Below are positions 1 to 10,129 of a stretch of 64,000 nucleotides of DNA, piece after piece (the first letter of the stretch is position 1; every line of letters begins with the position of its first letter). Source of the stretch: Odontocerum albicorne. Taxonomy: Eukaryota > Arthropoda > Insecta > Trichoptera > Odontoceridae. The notes beneath the pieces are model-generated. The model was not told the origin of the DNA. It searched no databases and saw nothing but the letters and a program-made list of their open reading frames with translations. The position numbers were made by a program, and so were the translations under genes. The stretch spans positions 19,523,118 to 19,587,117 of the forward strand of contig OX463862.1 of NCBI GenBank assembly GCA_949825065.1. The letters are read 5' to 3'.

Positions 1-60
1 GTCACTACCTTATAATGTCATACATTTCTAGTCACTACCTTATAATGTCATACATTTTCA
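1..60. repeat. 30-bp direct duplication
   Basis: Bases 1-30 and 31-60 are almost identical copies of a unit starting GTCACTACCTTATAATG. Only two copies are visible because the window starts here, so this may be the edge of a longer array. Confidence 0.8.
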
Positions 61-270
61 CCACACGTATTCATCTACGTATGTTCTTCTTGATCATACT
101 AAATACAGACTTACAAACATATATACAGTGCAAATGTGAGTAGAAGGTGGGGAGTAGGAAAACTAAGGAAAACATAGTGTAAATATGTTAATAAACCAAT
201 CAGGTGAATGGTATTTTGAAAAAAAGGAACTGTGGAAAGTCAGAGAAATTGAAGGACTTATTTTTGTGTA
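61..270. other. unassigned AT-rich sequence
   Basis: No open frame, terminal repeat or tandem structure that I can support. Confidence 0.5.
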
Positions 271-631
271 TTTATTTTTTTAAAACTTTTATTGCAAATA
301 CAATCTGACGGGCGTATTGCCAGACGGCAATCTCTTCCAACCAATCAGACAAACGTTAATAAAGCAAATTATATGGTCGCGTAAATCATTCAAATGACCA
401 TCCATCCCCACGAAATCCATAAACACACATGAAAATGTGCTCACGAACCCCACAACGGACAATCACCCGAATATTATTTTCCGTATAAAGTGAGATATCA
501 TCAATCAAAAGAAAAGGAAGGGATGGTGGAGAGGAAAGAAAAAGAAAAATCAGGAATGAAACACATTATTTTACTGACTAGTAATTAGGGTTTTTTTCAG
601 TCGCTTCTTAAAACATGCCTAAGACGGAGCT
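271..631 (-). mobile_element. LINE 3'-end fragment, inverted
   Basis: The reverse complement matches the 3' part of the LINE copies at 6385-6815 and 8902-9560. Shared features are the end of the reverse-transcriptase frame (GCATG..TTAAGAAGCGACTG), the pyrimidine-rich 3'UTR, the GATGATATCTCAC motif, the ATTGCC-GGCAAT hairpin (316-331) and an A/T-rich tail at about 271. It is 5'-truncated, as expected for target-primed reverse transcription. Confidence 0.8.
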
Positions 632-664
632 TATATTATGTGTATGGGTATAAAAGAGGCGAAC

Positions 665-752
665 TATGTGTGTTGAAATAGGAAGGTCTAGTGCTCTGTC
701 CTCTATCCCTACCCCATGAGGGATGACTGATGGTATCTATGTATACTAATCA
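665..752 (+). pseudogene. decayed LINE C-terminal tail
   Basis: Resembles the segment at 2674-2756 (GTGT-GAAATAGGAAG..., then CTACCCC and a short GATGGT tail), which ends a decayed LINE reverse-transcriptase C-terminus there. No open frame remains. Confidence 0.35.
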
Positions 753-1275
753 TCTTCCAATAAACACGTTAAACTTTAACGGTTAAAGCGTAGTCATAGA
801 AGATGAGGTGACGCTTCGAATCTTGTTCTGATTCTATGCATCATTTTCCACACGAAATATGAGGTAGCCACATTAGTATGCGAGTGAATGGCTGATGCGA
901 TTGTATAACATGTAATGACGAGTGGTTGGACATGATTGTAATGTAGTTGTTGAGATTATGATGCGGTTGGTTTAAATTATGTGATAGTTTGGAAATTAAT
1001 GATATACTCGTATAAGGGTGTGAATATTTCAGCTGAGTGTTTCAGTATTCAGAACAAATATAAGAAATTTGTGATGAAAGAATGAAACAACTTAGTCACA
1101 GGCCTCATATAGTGAAACAATTCTCTGTATCCAAAAAATCGAGGATTTTTGCATTGTTATGTCCTCTAGGTTATCCTTTCCATTAAAAAGATAAAAATTG
1201 TAAATGTTGTATTGTGAATAATTAAAAAAAATATATTTTCAGAATTGTGTATATTTGTTTTTTTTATCTAATATA
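753..1275. other. unassigned sequence
   Basis: AT-rich sequence with no coding frame, terminal inverted repeat or tandem repeat that I can support. Confidence 0.4.
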
Positions 1276-1826
1276 AAGAGTCCTTCAAATTTAACAGTTT
1301 TTTTTAAATCTAACTTTTTAAATTTTTGAATAAAACACACAATTTGCTTTGATTTCAAAAAACTTTTTATTGGTCATCGAAGTATAATGTATGACATTTA
1401 AACACAATATCCGTCAAATGTCCACCTCTTGCAGCTCCACAGATGCCCACTCTTTTGTCAAAACTTTCGATTACATTTTGGCATAATTGCGGTTCTAACT
1501 CACCAATAACGTAAATAATTTCGTCCTTCAGCTCAGGAATCAATTGGGAGTCATTCTTATAGACCTGGCTTTTCACGTAACCCCAGAGAAAATAGTCCAA
1601 CAGTGTCAGATCACATGATCTTGGTGGCCAATTAACATCACCGTTTCCGGAGATTACAATACATAAAATAATTCAACAATTTAAACGCGTTGTTGTATTA
1701 TATACGACTCCATTTTATAAAAGTCATACATTACACTTCTTAAATGTCACAAGACCCAGGCAAGTTCGCGACACCATCTGTGTTTTATTCAAGATTTAAA
1801 AAAACCGCTCAATTTGAAAGACCCTT
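1276..1826 (-). mobile_element. internally deleted Tc1/mariner-superfamily element
   Basis: A 551-bp element. The left end AAGAGTCCTTCAAATTTAAC and the reverse complement of the right end AAGGGTCTTTCAAATTGAGC form imperfect terminal inverted repeats of about 35 bp that run on into T-rich sequence. TA lies immediately outside both ends (1274-1275 and 1827-1828), the target duplication of this superfamily. Only the C-terminal part of a transposase is left inside, on the minus strand, so the element has lost most of its coding region and could move only with a helper enzyme. Confidence 0.8.
1367..1652 (-). pseudogene. Tc1/mariner-type transposase, C-terminal remnant
   Basis: The minus strand reads NWPPRSCDLTLLDYFLWGYV followed by about 65 residues to a stop. 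PPRSxDLTxLDYFLWGY is the block around the third catalytic aspartate in this insect transposase family, and the Gly-Gly-His block near the end (ARGGHLTDIVF) is the usual C-terminus. The first ATG at 1600 lies inside the motif, so the real start and the first two catalytic aspartates are missing. A second decayed member of the family is at 33640-34165. The protein would have cut and joined transposon ends in the nucleus; this copy cannot. Confidence 0.8.
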
Positions 1827-1828
1827 TA

Positions 1829-2040
1829 TTTGATTTTAAATCTCAAAGCAATCTTATGTATTAAATGAATATAAGTAATATTTTAACCACGGTAGTAAAA
1901 AATCATAAAAAACAGCGATACATAGTTTGAGTACCTATGAATATTCTTACTATCGTCGGCAACATCTCGAAGACCATAAACCCATAGCCCGAGCTTAGAC
2001 CAGGCCACCCTGGCAATAAAATGACCCACCGTCAGAGATG
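1829..2040. other. unassigned sequence
   Basis: No supported feature between the Tc1/mariner element and the LINE remnant. Confidence 0.4.
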
Positions 2041-2315
2041 AGTGGTGCTAACAAAATACAACATGAAATCAATGGATGATTTAAGTAAGATGAAAGAAAG
2101 AGTGTTTAGATGATTTAGACATGTAGATAGAATATGTAACGAAAGAATGACTAAGGGAGTAGACAAATCAAAAACGTATATGGCGTGTAATGTATGATAG
2201 AATACCGAATTCAATGATAAGGGATGTATGTTAACATTATGCTGACGTGTTGAATAAGATGAAAAAGAGTGCTCAGAGATGTTTGGGCATGTAGAACAAA
2301 TGAAGGATGAATCAC
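2041..2315 (+). pseudogene. decayed LINE reverse-transcriptase C-terminus, part 1
   Basis: With stops and frame breaks the plus strand reads KMKERVFR-stop-FRHVDRICNERMTK. This matches the common C-terminal block of insect LINE ORF2 proteins (xMLRWFGHVERMNExRxTK). A second partial copy of the block follows at 2261-2315 and runs directly into the 24-bp array. The frame resumes after the array at 2540. Long dead. Confidence 0.6.
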
Positions 2316-2538
2316 TAACCAAACAAATGTATCATACAGTGTCAAAACAAATGTATCATACAGTGCCAAAACAAATATATCATACAGTGCCAAAACAAAT
2401 GTAGCATACAGTGCCAAAACAAATGTATCATACAGTGCCAAAACAAATGTATCATACAGTGCCAAATCAAATGTATCATACAGTGCCAAAACAAATGTAT
2501 CATACAGTGCCAAAACAAATGTATCATACAGTGCCAAA
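2316..2538. repeat. 24-bp tandem array (about 9 copies)
   Basis: The unit is AACAAATGTATCATACAGTG plus four bases. Copies differ at one or two sites. The period is a multiple of three, so all frames without a stop in the unit stay open on either strand; the predicted peptides (such as repeats of HCMIHLFW on the minus strand) are by-products. The unit equals eight codons of the LINE frame in which the array sits. Confidence 0.95.
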
Positions 2539-2539
2539 A

Positions 2540-2756
2540 AAAAGGTAAAATGCGTGGTAAGGGAATACCTAGGAATGTGTGGTAGATGTGAATGTTATTA
2601 TGAAAAAACTTAAATATAAAAAGTCAGAAAAATCGTAGGAGATACATGAAAAGCTGTACGAATCTATGTTCAAAGAATTGTGTCGAAATAGGAAAATTTA
2701 GCTTTCTTCTCTCTCTGCCTACCCCGACAGGAAAATTGCGTGATGGTGTGTTTGTA
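2540..2756 (+). pseudogene. decayed LINE reverse-transcriptase C-terminus, part 2
   Basis: After the array the frame reads GKMRGKGIPRNVW, matching the GKxGRGRPRxxW block that normally follows TKxxY in insect LINE ORF2 proteins. Then comes a decayed tail with RRRYMKSC (compare RRACMKRC) and a CTACCCCGACAGG end. Several in-frame stops. Confidence 0.55.
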
Positions 2757-4459
2757 TAAATAAGTACTTACGTCGAACTAAATGAAGGATAAATGTATAA
2801 TTGTTCTTTCTGAAATATCTTTTTAATATTTTTTTATCCAACGGTTGACAAAGGCGTGATTTTCAATATCATGTGTTTAGTTTTGACTAGATAATATCAA
2901 TGAGTTACTCTTTTTATTCAGAAGAAGGTATTCCACGTTCTATCAGTAATATCTCGCGTACCACTGGTTGAGAACAGCCGCTCTACAGACAAAATCCATA
3001 TGAAATATAATACTTAAAAATTTACAGTCCTTGTGCTCCGCAAACTGTATACTTCCAAAGAAAAAGTGCGTTTTGGAGTTTGTGCCTTTTTGCACGTTTA
3101 CATCCATTTATAGTTCTAACTAAATTCTGTATTTGCATTTCTAAAGACTAAGTACACCATTTGAACACCATTCCAAGAAGGCGGTGAGAGGAACGGTCCA
3201 TGGTAGGATAATATACTCGTACCTTCCTTTTTATGTACCCAAACCCAAAACTTTGCTTACTGATAAGGTTTTATTGTTTTAAAATATTAGAAAAAATGCG
3301 AACTTACTGCAAAATTAATATCGTCTTGAGTAAAACAGACGGACGTTATCGAAAATACCATAGCTTGTTGAACTTTGAGTCGAGAATCAAAATTGGGTCG
3401 GTTGACATTTTAAATTGGAAGAGAAATATTTTCAACAATAATAATATTTTAATATTCTTATATATACGAGTATAACATAATATAACAAATTTAGGAAAAT
3501 CTATCTGGAATTAGTTCGATATATCCCTGAAGGAGGTACATATTGTGAAATATAATTGGGTACGGATGCCATTTAATTTTAAAATTCATGATTTGCATAA
3601 AGATTTTGTAAATATTAATAACTTACTAGTTACTGTTTAAAGCATACGCAGCTTTAGGAAGTATTCGAAGACAGCCATTTTTGGCAGGTCTTATCAAAAA
3701 TTTAAAATTGTATATGAACACTACACACATGTACACTACACTCCACCTAAAGCCGAATGTGTTACTATCGCATATCGGAAGATCTACTAAGGTTACATTG
3801 TAGTTCGTCTTCCCTCAATAAATTTTTGCTCGTTTTCTTAGTAAATATATTTTTTTGAATATATACAGATACAAGGAAGTGCATAATCTAATGGCCGCAG
3901 CCACTAACTTCCTATCATTTCACTCAACTTATTTAAATTTATTTTGTAATATCTTTAATTTCTCAATAACAGTATGATTGAATCCCGTATTAGAGCGTCC
4001 TTGGGGTGAATTTGCTCTCTAAACGGTGCTTTATGAATTGATATTTAAACGGAAACGTTTAATTAATAGTTAACTGTATGTGTTATTTTATTAATCCTTA
4101 CTAAGGCCACGAAATCAGAACTAATACCCTAATCTGGGTCACGGCTCAAAAAGGTTAAGAAGCGCTGGAAGAGACACTGAATATGCTTTGATGGAATGTT
4201 TGAATATATTTCGTAAAACTTTCATAATCCATTCTTTCCACATGGTGAAACCATTTTCATAATCTGTTATTCGCCTTCAACACTATATCTTTCAATCCGC
4301 ATTCCACTATATATAATCATATAATCGTCACTCTTTCTATCAAACATTCTTTGATCTAGACTTTCTAACCGCATTCTATCGTATCTACTAAGTACTTTCT
4401 CAATTCGCATTCTTTGGTATATATTCATCCATCTTTCCTACCTCGACACAATCCGTTGA
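2757..4459. other. unassigned region with possible hAT terminus remnants
   Basis: Mostly unrecognised AT-rich DNA. Two short pieces resemble hAT termini: CGCGTACCACTGGTTGAGAA at about 2954-2973 and AAAAAGGTTAAGAAGCGCTG at about 4149-4168, close to the reverse complement of the common CAGxGxTTCTCAACCTTTTT end. I could not pair them or find target duplications. An 80-codon open frame at 3233-3475 has no recognisable motif and I do not call it a gene. Confidence 0.3.
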
Positions 4460-5170
4460 AACAGTAAGGTGTCCTTAAATTGGACAGACATTCCGGGCAA
4501 AATCATTAACAATGCGGCACTAAATATCCCACGTCCTCTTCAGTTATCCAATGAAGGAGTAAGGTGTCCTTAAATTGGATCGATATTCCGGGCAAAATTA
4601 TTAACAATGCGACACTAAATATCCCACGTCCGCTTGCTTCGGTTATCCTATGAAGGAGTAAAGTATTCTTAAATCGGACAGATATTACGGGCAAAATCAT
4701 TAACAATGCGACACTAAATATCCCACGTCTGCTTCAATTATCCGATTAAGGAGTAAGGTGTCCTTAAATCGGACAAATATTACGGGCAAAATCATTAACA
4801 ATGCGACACTAAATATCCCACGTCTGCTTCAATTATCCAATTAAGGAGTAAGGTGTCCTTAAATCGGACAGATATTACGGGCAAAATCATTAACAATGCG
4901 ACACTAAATATCCCACGTCCACTTCGGATATCCTATGAAGGAGTAAGGTGTCCTTAAATCGGACGGATATTACGGACAAAATCATTAACAATGCGACACT
5001 AAATATCCCACGTCTGCTTCAATTATCCGATTAAGGAGTAAGGTGTCCTTAAATCGGACAGATATTACGGGCAAAATCATTAACAATGCGACACTAAATA
5101 TCTCACGTCCACTTCAGTTATCCTATGGAGTCAGGTGTCCTTAAATCGGGCCGATACTCCAGGCAAAATC
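4460..5170. repeat. 95-bp satellite derived from a LINE 3' tail
   Basis: About seven copies. The GGAGT marks at 4655, 4750, 4845, 4940 and 5035 give an exact 95-bp period; the first units are 96-99 bp. Each unit holds GAAGGAGTAAGGTGTCCTTA, then a GGAC..GATATT..GGGCAAA stretch and ATCATTAACAATGCGAC. The first part is the same sequence that forms the 3' end of the Jockey-like LINE copies at about 23570-23630 and 56420-56478, so the satellite carries that element's tail. Confidence 0.95.
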
Positions 5171-5460
5171 ATTAACAATGCTATCTCGACACACATCCTT
5201 CGCTTCATCTACATCTATACATCTTGTCATACAACTCCTATGATGTCTCTGACTTGAAGCATTTCCTTCTTTCAAAATACCATTCACTTTTTCTATCCAT
5301 ATTTTCCTTGTTATTCCATCCACGCCTTTCAGTCACATTTGTTTTGTTACTATTTCTTCATTTACTCGTTCTACATGCCTCAACCATCTCAAAATACTCT
5401 TCACATTTTACTCAAGACATCAGTATAAAAAATCCAAGAACTTTTCGTTGTCTAGGATAA
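5171..5460 (-). pseudogene. decayed LINE reverse-transcriptase C-terminus, inverted
   Basis: The minus strand reads MDGITRKIWIEKVNGILKEG and then RHHRSCMTRCIDVDEAKDVC. This is the typical end of insect LINE ORF2 proteins (RxRACMKRCMDVDEAKxVCKDR). The open piece at 5141-5323 runs on into the neighbouring 95-bp satellite, so its last residues are not part of the protein. Upstream sequence to about 5460 continues the homology with stops. Confidence 0.65.
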
Positions 5461-5635
5461 ATTTAAATAAGAAAATGTAAGTTCTAGGTCCTAGGATGTA
5501 AAATGTTAGATGGAGACTAATTAGGTTAAATTTTGTTTATAATTGTTTTTTTAAACTAAATAAAAAAAACAAGTAGCCCTTGAAACAATAACACATGTTC
5601 TTTCAATTGGGATTATTTTCTCATTCCTTATTGTA

Positions 5636-5858
5636 CTCCTATGATACATTGTTTTTATATATATTTTTTTACTCTATGTTACATTGTTTTTACATTTCTT
5701 TTTTTACTCTATGTTACATTGTTTTTACATTTCTTTTTTTTTTATTCTATGATACATTATTTTTACATTTCTTTTTTTACTCTATGATAGATGGTTTTTA
5801 CATTTCTTTTTTTTAAACTCTATGATACATTATTTTTACATTTCTTTTTACATTCTAC
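5636..5858. repeat. T-rich 35-38-bp tandem repeat
   Basis: About seven copies of CTCTATGATACATTGTTTTT followed by ACATTTC and a T run of variable length. The length variation is in the T run. Peptides predicted across it are artefacts. Confidence 0.85.
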
Positions 5859-5895
5859 GCAACGATCTCATTTCTACCACACGTATCTACTAACA

Positions 5896-6189
5896 CAGGG
5901 GTCTCCAAACTACGGCCCGCGAGCACCACCAATCCGGCCCGCTACCGCGGGTACCGCTATATGCCCGGTATCCGGCCCGCCATAGTTTATTTTGATTACA
6001 TTGTAAAATTTACAATGTAAGTAAATCATACAAAATAGATATTTCACTCGCCAGCTAGTCCCAATACAAAAATTTGGGTGTAATTCAAAACTACAGTATG
6101 TTGGTATGATGAGCTAGCTAGGTCTTGGCCATTGGGAGTTAGTGGAGGAGTCAGTGTGGCCCTTAGGCTAAACAGTTTGGAAACCCCTG
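5896..6189. mobile_element. hAT non-autonomous element (MITE) with 8-bp duplication
   Basis: A 294-bp element starting CAGGGGTCTCCAAACTACGG and ending TTTGGAAACCCCTG. The direct repeat TACTAACA lies at 5888-5895 and 6190-6197, an 8-bp target duplication as made by hAT transposases. There is no coding frame inside. It shares both ends and most of its body with the larger copy at 8410-9601. Confidence 0.95.
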
Positions 6190-6384
6190 TACTAACACAT
6201 GTCACTAACAAATATTTGATCAAACCATTCCTTCCTATATCATACATTGTAAATTGTAATACCTTCGAAAAATGTGTTATTTTTTTAAAAACTATTTAAT
6301 CTATCACCAAATATGGTTTAAAGGGCGCCGTTGGCCATGTTTCTTGTTTTGCCTATAAATGTTTTTTTTGTAGTAAATAATAGA

Positions 6385-6815
6385 TTAGCTACGATTAGAC
6401 GCTGCGCTTAGATGGAGATTGTTTATTGGCCTTCCCGGTTCACCGCTCTTCTTTTTTTGCGTCATCCTTTACTGTCCATGCAATGAGACTCTGGAACCAG
6501 TTACAAACCAATGCTAGACTCGTTATGTCCTTGGCATGCTTTAAGAAGCGACTGGAAAAAAATAACGTGTTTCATTCCTAATTTTTCTTCCCTCTCTACC
6601 ATCTTTTCTTTTTTCTTTGATTGATGATATCTCACTTTTACTTTAATATGTTTATATTCATAAATATTATATGAATAAGCTTTTGAATATTTTATGCACC
6701 AATGTAACTTGCTTTATTTACTTTTGTCTGGTTGGTTGGAAGATATTGCCGCCTTACAATTAACTCGCCAGATTGTATTTGTAATGAAGTGTTAAATAAA
6801 TAAATAAATATAAGT
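6385..6815 (+). mobile_element. LINE 3'-end fragment
   Basis: Same family as 8902-9560. It begins inside the reverse-transcriptase C-terminus (GGAGATTGTTTATTGGCC), keeps the TACTGTCCATGCA..GAGACTCTGGAA block (xxxVHAxRLWNQ), the pyrimidine-rich 3'UTR and an (AAAT)n tail at about 6795-6815. The 3' hairpin is partly lost here (ATTGCCGCCTTACAAT). Confidence 0.8.
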
Positions 6816-6879
6816 ATTCTATTAAATTTTCATTCTTATTTTCCACGACCTCATATCTCTATATAATATTTTTATTTAT

Positions 6880-7010
6880 AATACATGTAAAACCATGATG
6901 AAGAAAGCGAAATTCTATTGTATTTATAACACATGTAAAACCATGATGAATAAAGCGAAATTATATTTATAACACATGTAAAACCATGATGAATAAAGCG
7001 AAATTCTAAG
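6880..7010. repeat. about 50-bp tandem repeat, three copies
   Basis: Three copies of a unit containing ACATGTAAAACCATGATGAA and TAAAGCGAAATT. The copies differ in spacer length. Confidence 0.8.
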
Positions 7011-7320
7011 GAAAATATGCGGATTATTGATTGCAGGAGTGAGAGTGAACATGAATTAAAGAGTTTGCCAAGAGAAAGATCTGAGAAGAAAAAATACAAA
7101 GTCATGGTGATAGAAAGGTGTGAAAGGAAAAGTAAATACGAGTACTTATGATAAATGGGTGAGTAAAGAAATATTAGAGAAAGTTGAAACATTCTGCTAT
7201 TGACGAAGTATTTTCTCAAGTGAAGAAAGAGTTACGAAGGATATCGAACGGCGTGTAGTGATAGGAAACAAAATAAATTGAGCATTAAAAATATAAACTA
7301 AAACAAGACAGTAGGTATTC
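7011..7320. other. unassigned sequence
   Basis: No recognised feature. A minus-strand open frame over 6872-7219 runs partly through the preceding repeat and shows no motif. Confidence 0.35.
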
Positions 7321-8165
7321 AATTCCTTCTTTCAAAATATAATTCGCTATATCCAATCTTACTTTCCTTGATCTTCCTCTACCACGCCGTCCTTTCAAAT
7401 TTGCATTATATTATATATAGTATTTGGTTTGTTAGTAATACTTAATTAATTCATTGTACATGCCCTAACATACAGAGTACATACCATTGTACATGCCCTA
7501 ACATACAGAGTGCATACCATTGTACATGCCCTAACATACAGAGTACATACCATTGTACATGCCCTAACATACCATTTCAGAGTACATACCATTGTACATG
7601 CCCTAACATACAGAGTACATACCATTGTACATGCCTTAACATACAAAGTACATACCATTGTACATGCCCTAACATACCATTTCAGATTACATACCATTGT
7701 ACATGCCCTAACATACAGAGTACATACCATTGTACATGCCCTAACATACCATTTCAGATTACATACCATTGTACATGCCCTAACATACAGAGTACATACC
7801 ATTGTACATGCCTTAACATACAAAGTACATACCATTGTACATGCCCTAACATACCATTTCAGATTACATACCATTGTACATACCATTTCAGAGTATTCTT
7901 CGTAATCAACAGCCTTAAGTTAATATTCATCCCTAATCCTTTAATTCTGTATTTTATCATACATTGTCACTCCGTGTGTTATTCTCGGTGCACGCATTTC
8001 TACAACATTTTATTCGCCACCTTTCAGTATTTTTCCACAATCACGTTTCACTAACATACAAGAAAGTTGGTGCTGAAATATTATTGTGGACTGTCATCTT
8101 TGCAGATTTCCATACTGTCCGGGTCGAGCATACATTCCATTTATTAATTTATTTTTCACGCCCTT
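7321..8165 (-). pseudogene. decayed LINE reverse-transcriptase C-terminus split by a minisatellite
   Basis: The minus strand at about 8165-7890 reads, with stops, MRAPRITHGVTMYDKIQN and VDYEEYSE; at 7440-7321 it reads LKGRRGRGRSRKVRLD. These are successive blocks of an insect LINE ORF2 C-terminus (MRxxRxxxGVTxxDRIxN; then GxRGRGRPRKxxLD). The 33/39-bp minisatellite sits between them where LRWFGHVERMNE is expected. An unexpanded relative at 10130-10650 shows that block intact. Confidence 0.65.
7453..7890. repeat. 33/39-bp minisatellite (about 12 copies)
   Basis: The basic unit is TACATGCCCTAACATACAGA plus GTACATACCATTG (33 bp). A longer 39-bp form carries an extra CATTTC-type insert, and long and short forms alternate in a patterned way. 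Both lengths are multiples of three, so frames stay open on both strands (7446-7886 minus, 7510-7905 plus). Neither is a gene. Confidence 0.95.
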
Positions 8166-8714
8166 TGCACAATTCAGGTTTCCATAATTCATACAAGGAC
8201 CAAATATAACAAGTACAAAAAACATGTACTTATTAAACAATTCAAAAAGTTTGAGACTTATTTATTAAGAACAACAGTAATTATGTATATGAAACACTTA
8301 AACAAAATGTAGCATGTTTAATAGTATAAAAAATTTAATTATGTCAAGTATTACTTACGCTAAATTAAAAAGATTTTTCTGTTTGAATACTTAGATCAAT
8401 GTTTTAAAACAGGGGTCTTCAAACTACGGCCCGCGGGCCACCAATCCGGCCCGCTACCGCGAGCCGGATATGCCCGGTATTTGACCCGTTATAGTTTATT
8501 TTGATTACATTGTAAAATTTACAATGTAAGTAAATCAAACATAATAACAATCAGATGTTTTTGTTTAACCACCAATTAAGAAACACGATAACTGACATAC
8601 ATAATGAAATTAAACATTTTAACTGGAATTAATGATATGAGATTTATCCTAAAAACTTACAATAAGTGACATACATAGGTAATTCACATAATAAAATTAA
8701 ACATTAGAATTATG

Positions 8715-8833
8715 ATTAATGAGATTTGTGTAGCTGTAACTTTCCACTGACAATTTGTTTGCAGTTGTGGATCAAGTTTACTAGTGGAAATTATTAGCAG
8801 CGACTTCAAATGCTCATCAGTTAATTTGGATCT
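8715..8833 (-). pseudogene. hAT transposase C-terminal remnant
   Basis: The minus strand reads SKLTDEHLKSLLIISTSKLD then PQLQTNCQWKV without a stop for about 39 codons. KLTDEHLxxxLxIxTxxxxP is the C-terminal dimerisation-region motif of SPIN/Charlie-like hAT transposases and of host proteins derived from them. All catalytic residues lie upstream and are absent. Confidence 0.7.
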
Positions 8834-8901
8834 GTAAATATTTTTGTATATTTCATTTTGGAGAATGTTTTTAATTGTGTAATTTAAAACTACAGTATAT
8901 T

Positions 8902-9560
8902 ACGATCATATAACTTCATACCAGAAGGCATTGAACTGGTTGAATGTTAGAAATAGACGCCAAATTCACATACTGTCTCTATTGTATAATATCCTTAACT
9001 GTCCCGCCGCACCCTCTTATCTCGCCGAAAATTTTCAGCGTCTTTCCAATCATGGATTAGCGCTACGCTCAAACAGAGATTGTTTATTGGCCTTTCCAGT
9101 TCACCGCTCTTCTTTCTTTACGTCGTCCTTTACTGTCCATGCAGTGAGACTCTGGAATCAGTTACAAACCAATATAAGACTCGCTCCGTCCTTGGCATGC
9201 TTTAAGAAGCGACTGAAAAAACTCTTAATTTCTAGTCAGTAAAATAACGTGTTTTATTCCTGATTTTTCTTTTCCTTTCCTCTCCACCATCCTTTCCTTT
9301 CCTTTTGATTGATGATATCTCACTTTATATGAAAAATGATGTTCGGGTGATTGTCCGTCTTTGTGGGGTTTGTGGGCATGTTCTCACATATATGTTTATG
9401 GATTTCGTGGGGATGGATAGTCATTTGAATGATTTATGCGACCACGTAACTTGCTTCATTTACTTTTGTCTGGTTGGTTGGAAGAGATTGCCGCCTGGCA
9501 ATAAGCCCGCCAGATTGTATTGCAATAAAAGTGTTAAATAAATAAATAAATAAATATATT
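8902..9560 (+). mobile_element. 5'-truncated LINE inserted in the hAT element
   Basis: Interrupts the hAT body between ...CAGTATATT and GGTATGATGAGC, which are contiguous in the MITE copy at 5896-6189 apart from one base. TATATT at 8896-8901 and 9555-9560 is a likely short target duplication. The insertion holds the end of ORF2, a pyrimidine-rich 3'UTR, the ATTGCCGCCTGGCAAT hairpin (9487-9502) and an (AAAT)n tail. Confidence 0.9.
8931..9242 (+). pseudogene. LINE ORF2 C-terminal fragment (103 aa)
   Basis: The open frame ends TVHAVRLWNQLQTNIRLAPS and ACFKKRLKKLLISSQ. The pattern xxVxxxRLWNxLPxxIRxxxSxxxFKKxLKxxL is the standard C-terminus of Jockey/CR1-type LINE reverse transcriptases. The ATG at 8931 is fortuitous because the element is 5'-truncated. 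The frame is intact to its natural stop, so the insertion may be fairly young. Confidence 0.85.
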
Positions 9561-9877
9561 GGTATGATGAGCTAGCTAGGTCTTGGCCCTTGGGACCCCT
9601 GTTTTAAAATATAACCAATCAAATCCACCCATACAAGAGTGATTTTAGTCAACACTATCAATGCCAAAAATACTATTACAAGAGTCAATATAATAAATTA
9701 AGTTTATGAAAAAATCATTTTTAGACATGTTAAAGTTTCATTTTGATCTAGAATTGTAAAATCCATACAGGTAAAATATGGACCGAGTCATTTTTGTAAA
9801 TATACCTTAAAATGTACGTTTTAAATTTGTGGGTAGAATTTGTCAAAAGCACAACATTTTGGGATCCATATTGCTTA

Positions 9878-9918
9878 CAGTAGTCCCCCTTATCCGCGGT
9901 TTCGTATTCCGCGGCTCA
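9878..9918 (+). mobile_element. pogo/Tigger-like terminal sequence, single end
   Basis: TA followed by CAGTAGTCCCCCTTATCCGC and then GGTTTCGTATTCCGCGG closely resembles the terminal inverted repeat of pogo/Tigger elements. I could not find the opposite end, so this is a solitary terminus or a deleted element. Confidence 0.5.
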
Positions 9919-10129
9919 AAAATATTAAATGAAAAATTCCGATGTATTTTCAAAAACTCAGATTTCAACGCTACATCATTCAAATCACATAATCTATCAG
10001 ATTATCACTTTCACCATCATCACAAGAAAAAGAAGAGTGAGTAGAGTGCAACTACAATAATACGGACGAATTTATGGAATGACCTTATATTTATTTTACA
10101 TGAATACCATCACGCTGTTTCCATATCGG

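Larger units (their letters stand above)
8410..9601 (-). mobile_element. hAT element with nested LINE insertion
   Basis: Starts CAGGGGTCTTCAAACTACGG and ends GGGACCCCTG. TTTTAAAA at 8402-8409 and 9602-9609 is an exact 8-bp target duplication. Removing the LINE at 8902-9560 leaves a hAT body of about 530 bp, longer than the 294-bp MITE, and it retains part of a transposase C-terminus on the minus strand. It is therefore an intermediate between an autonomous parent and the MITE. Confidence 0.93.

Noticed and set aside
7446..7905. Open frames of 146 and 131 codons on opposite strands
   Set aside because: Both translate the 33/39-bp minisatellite.
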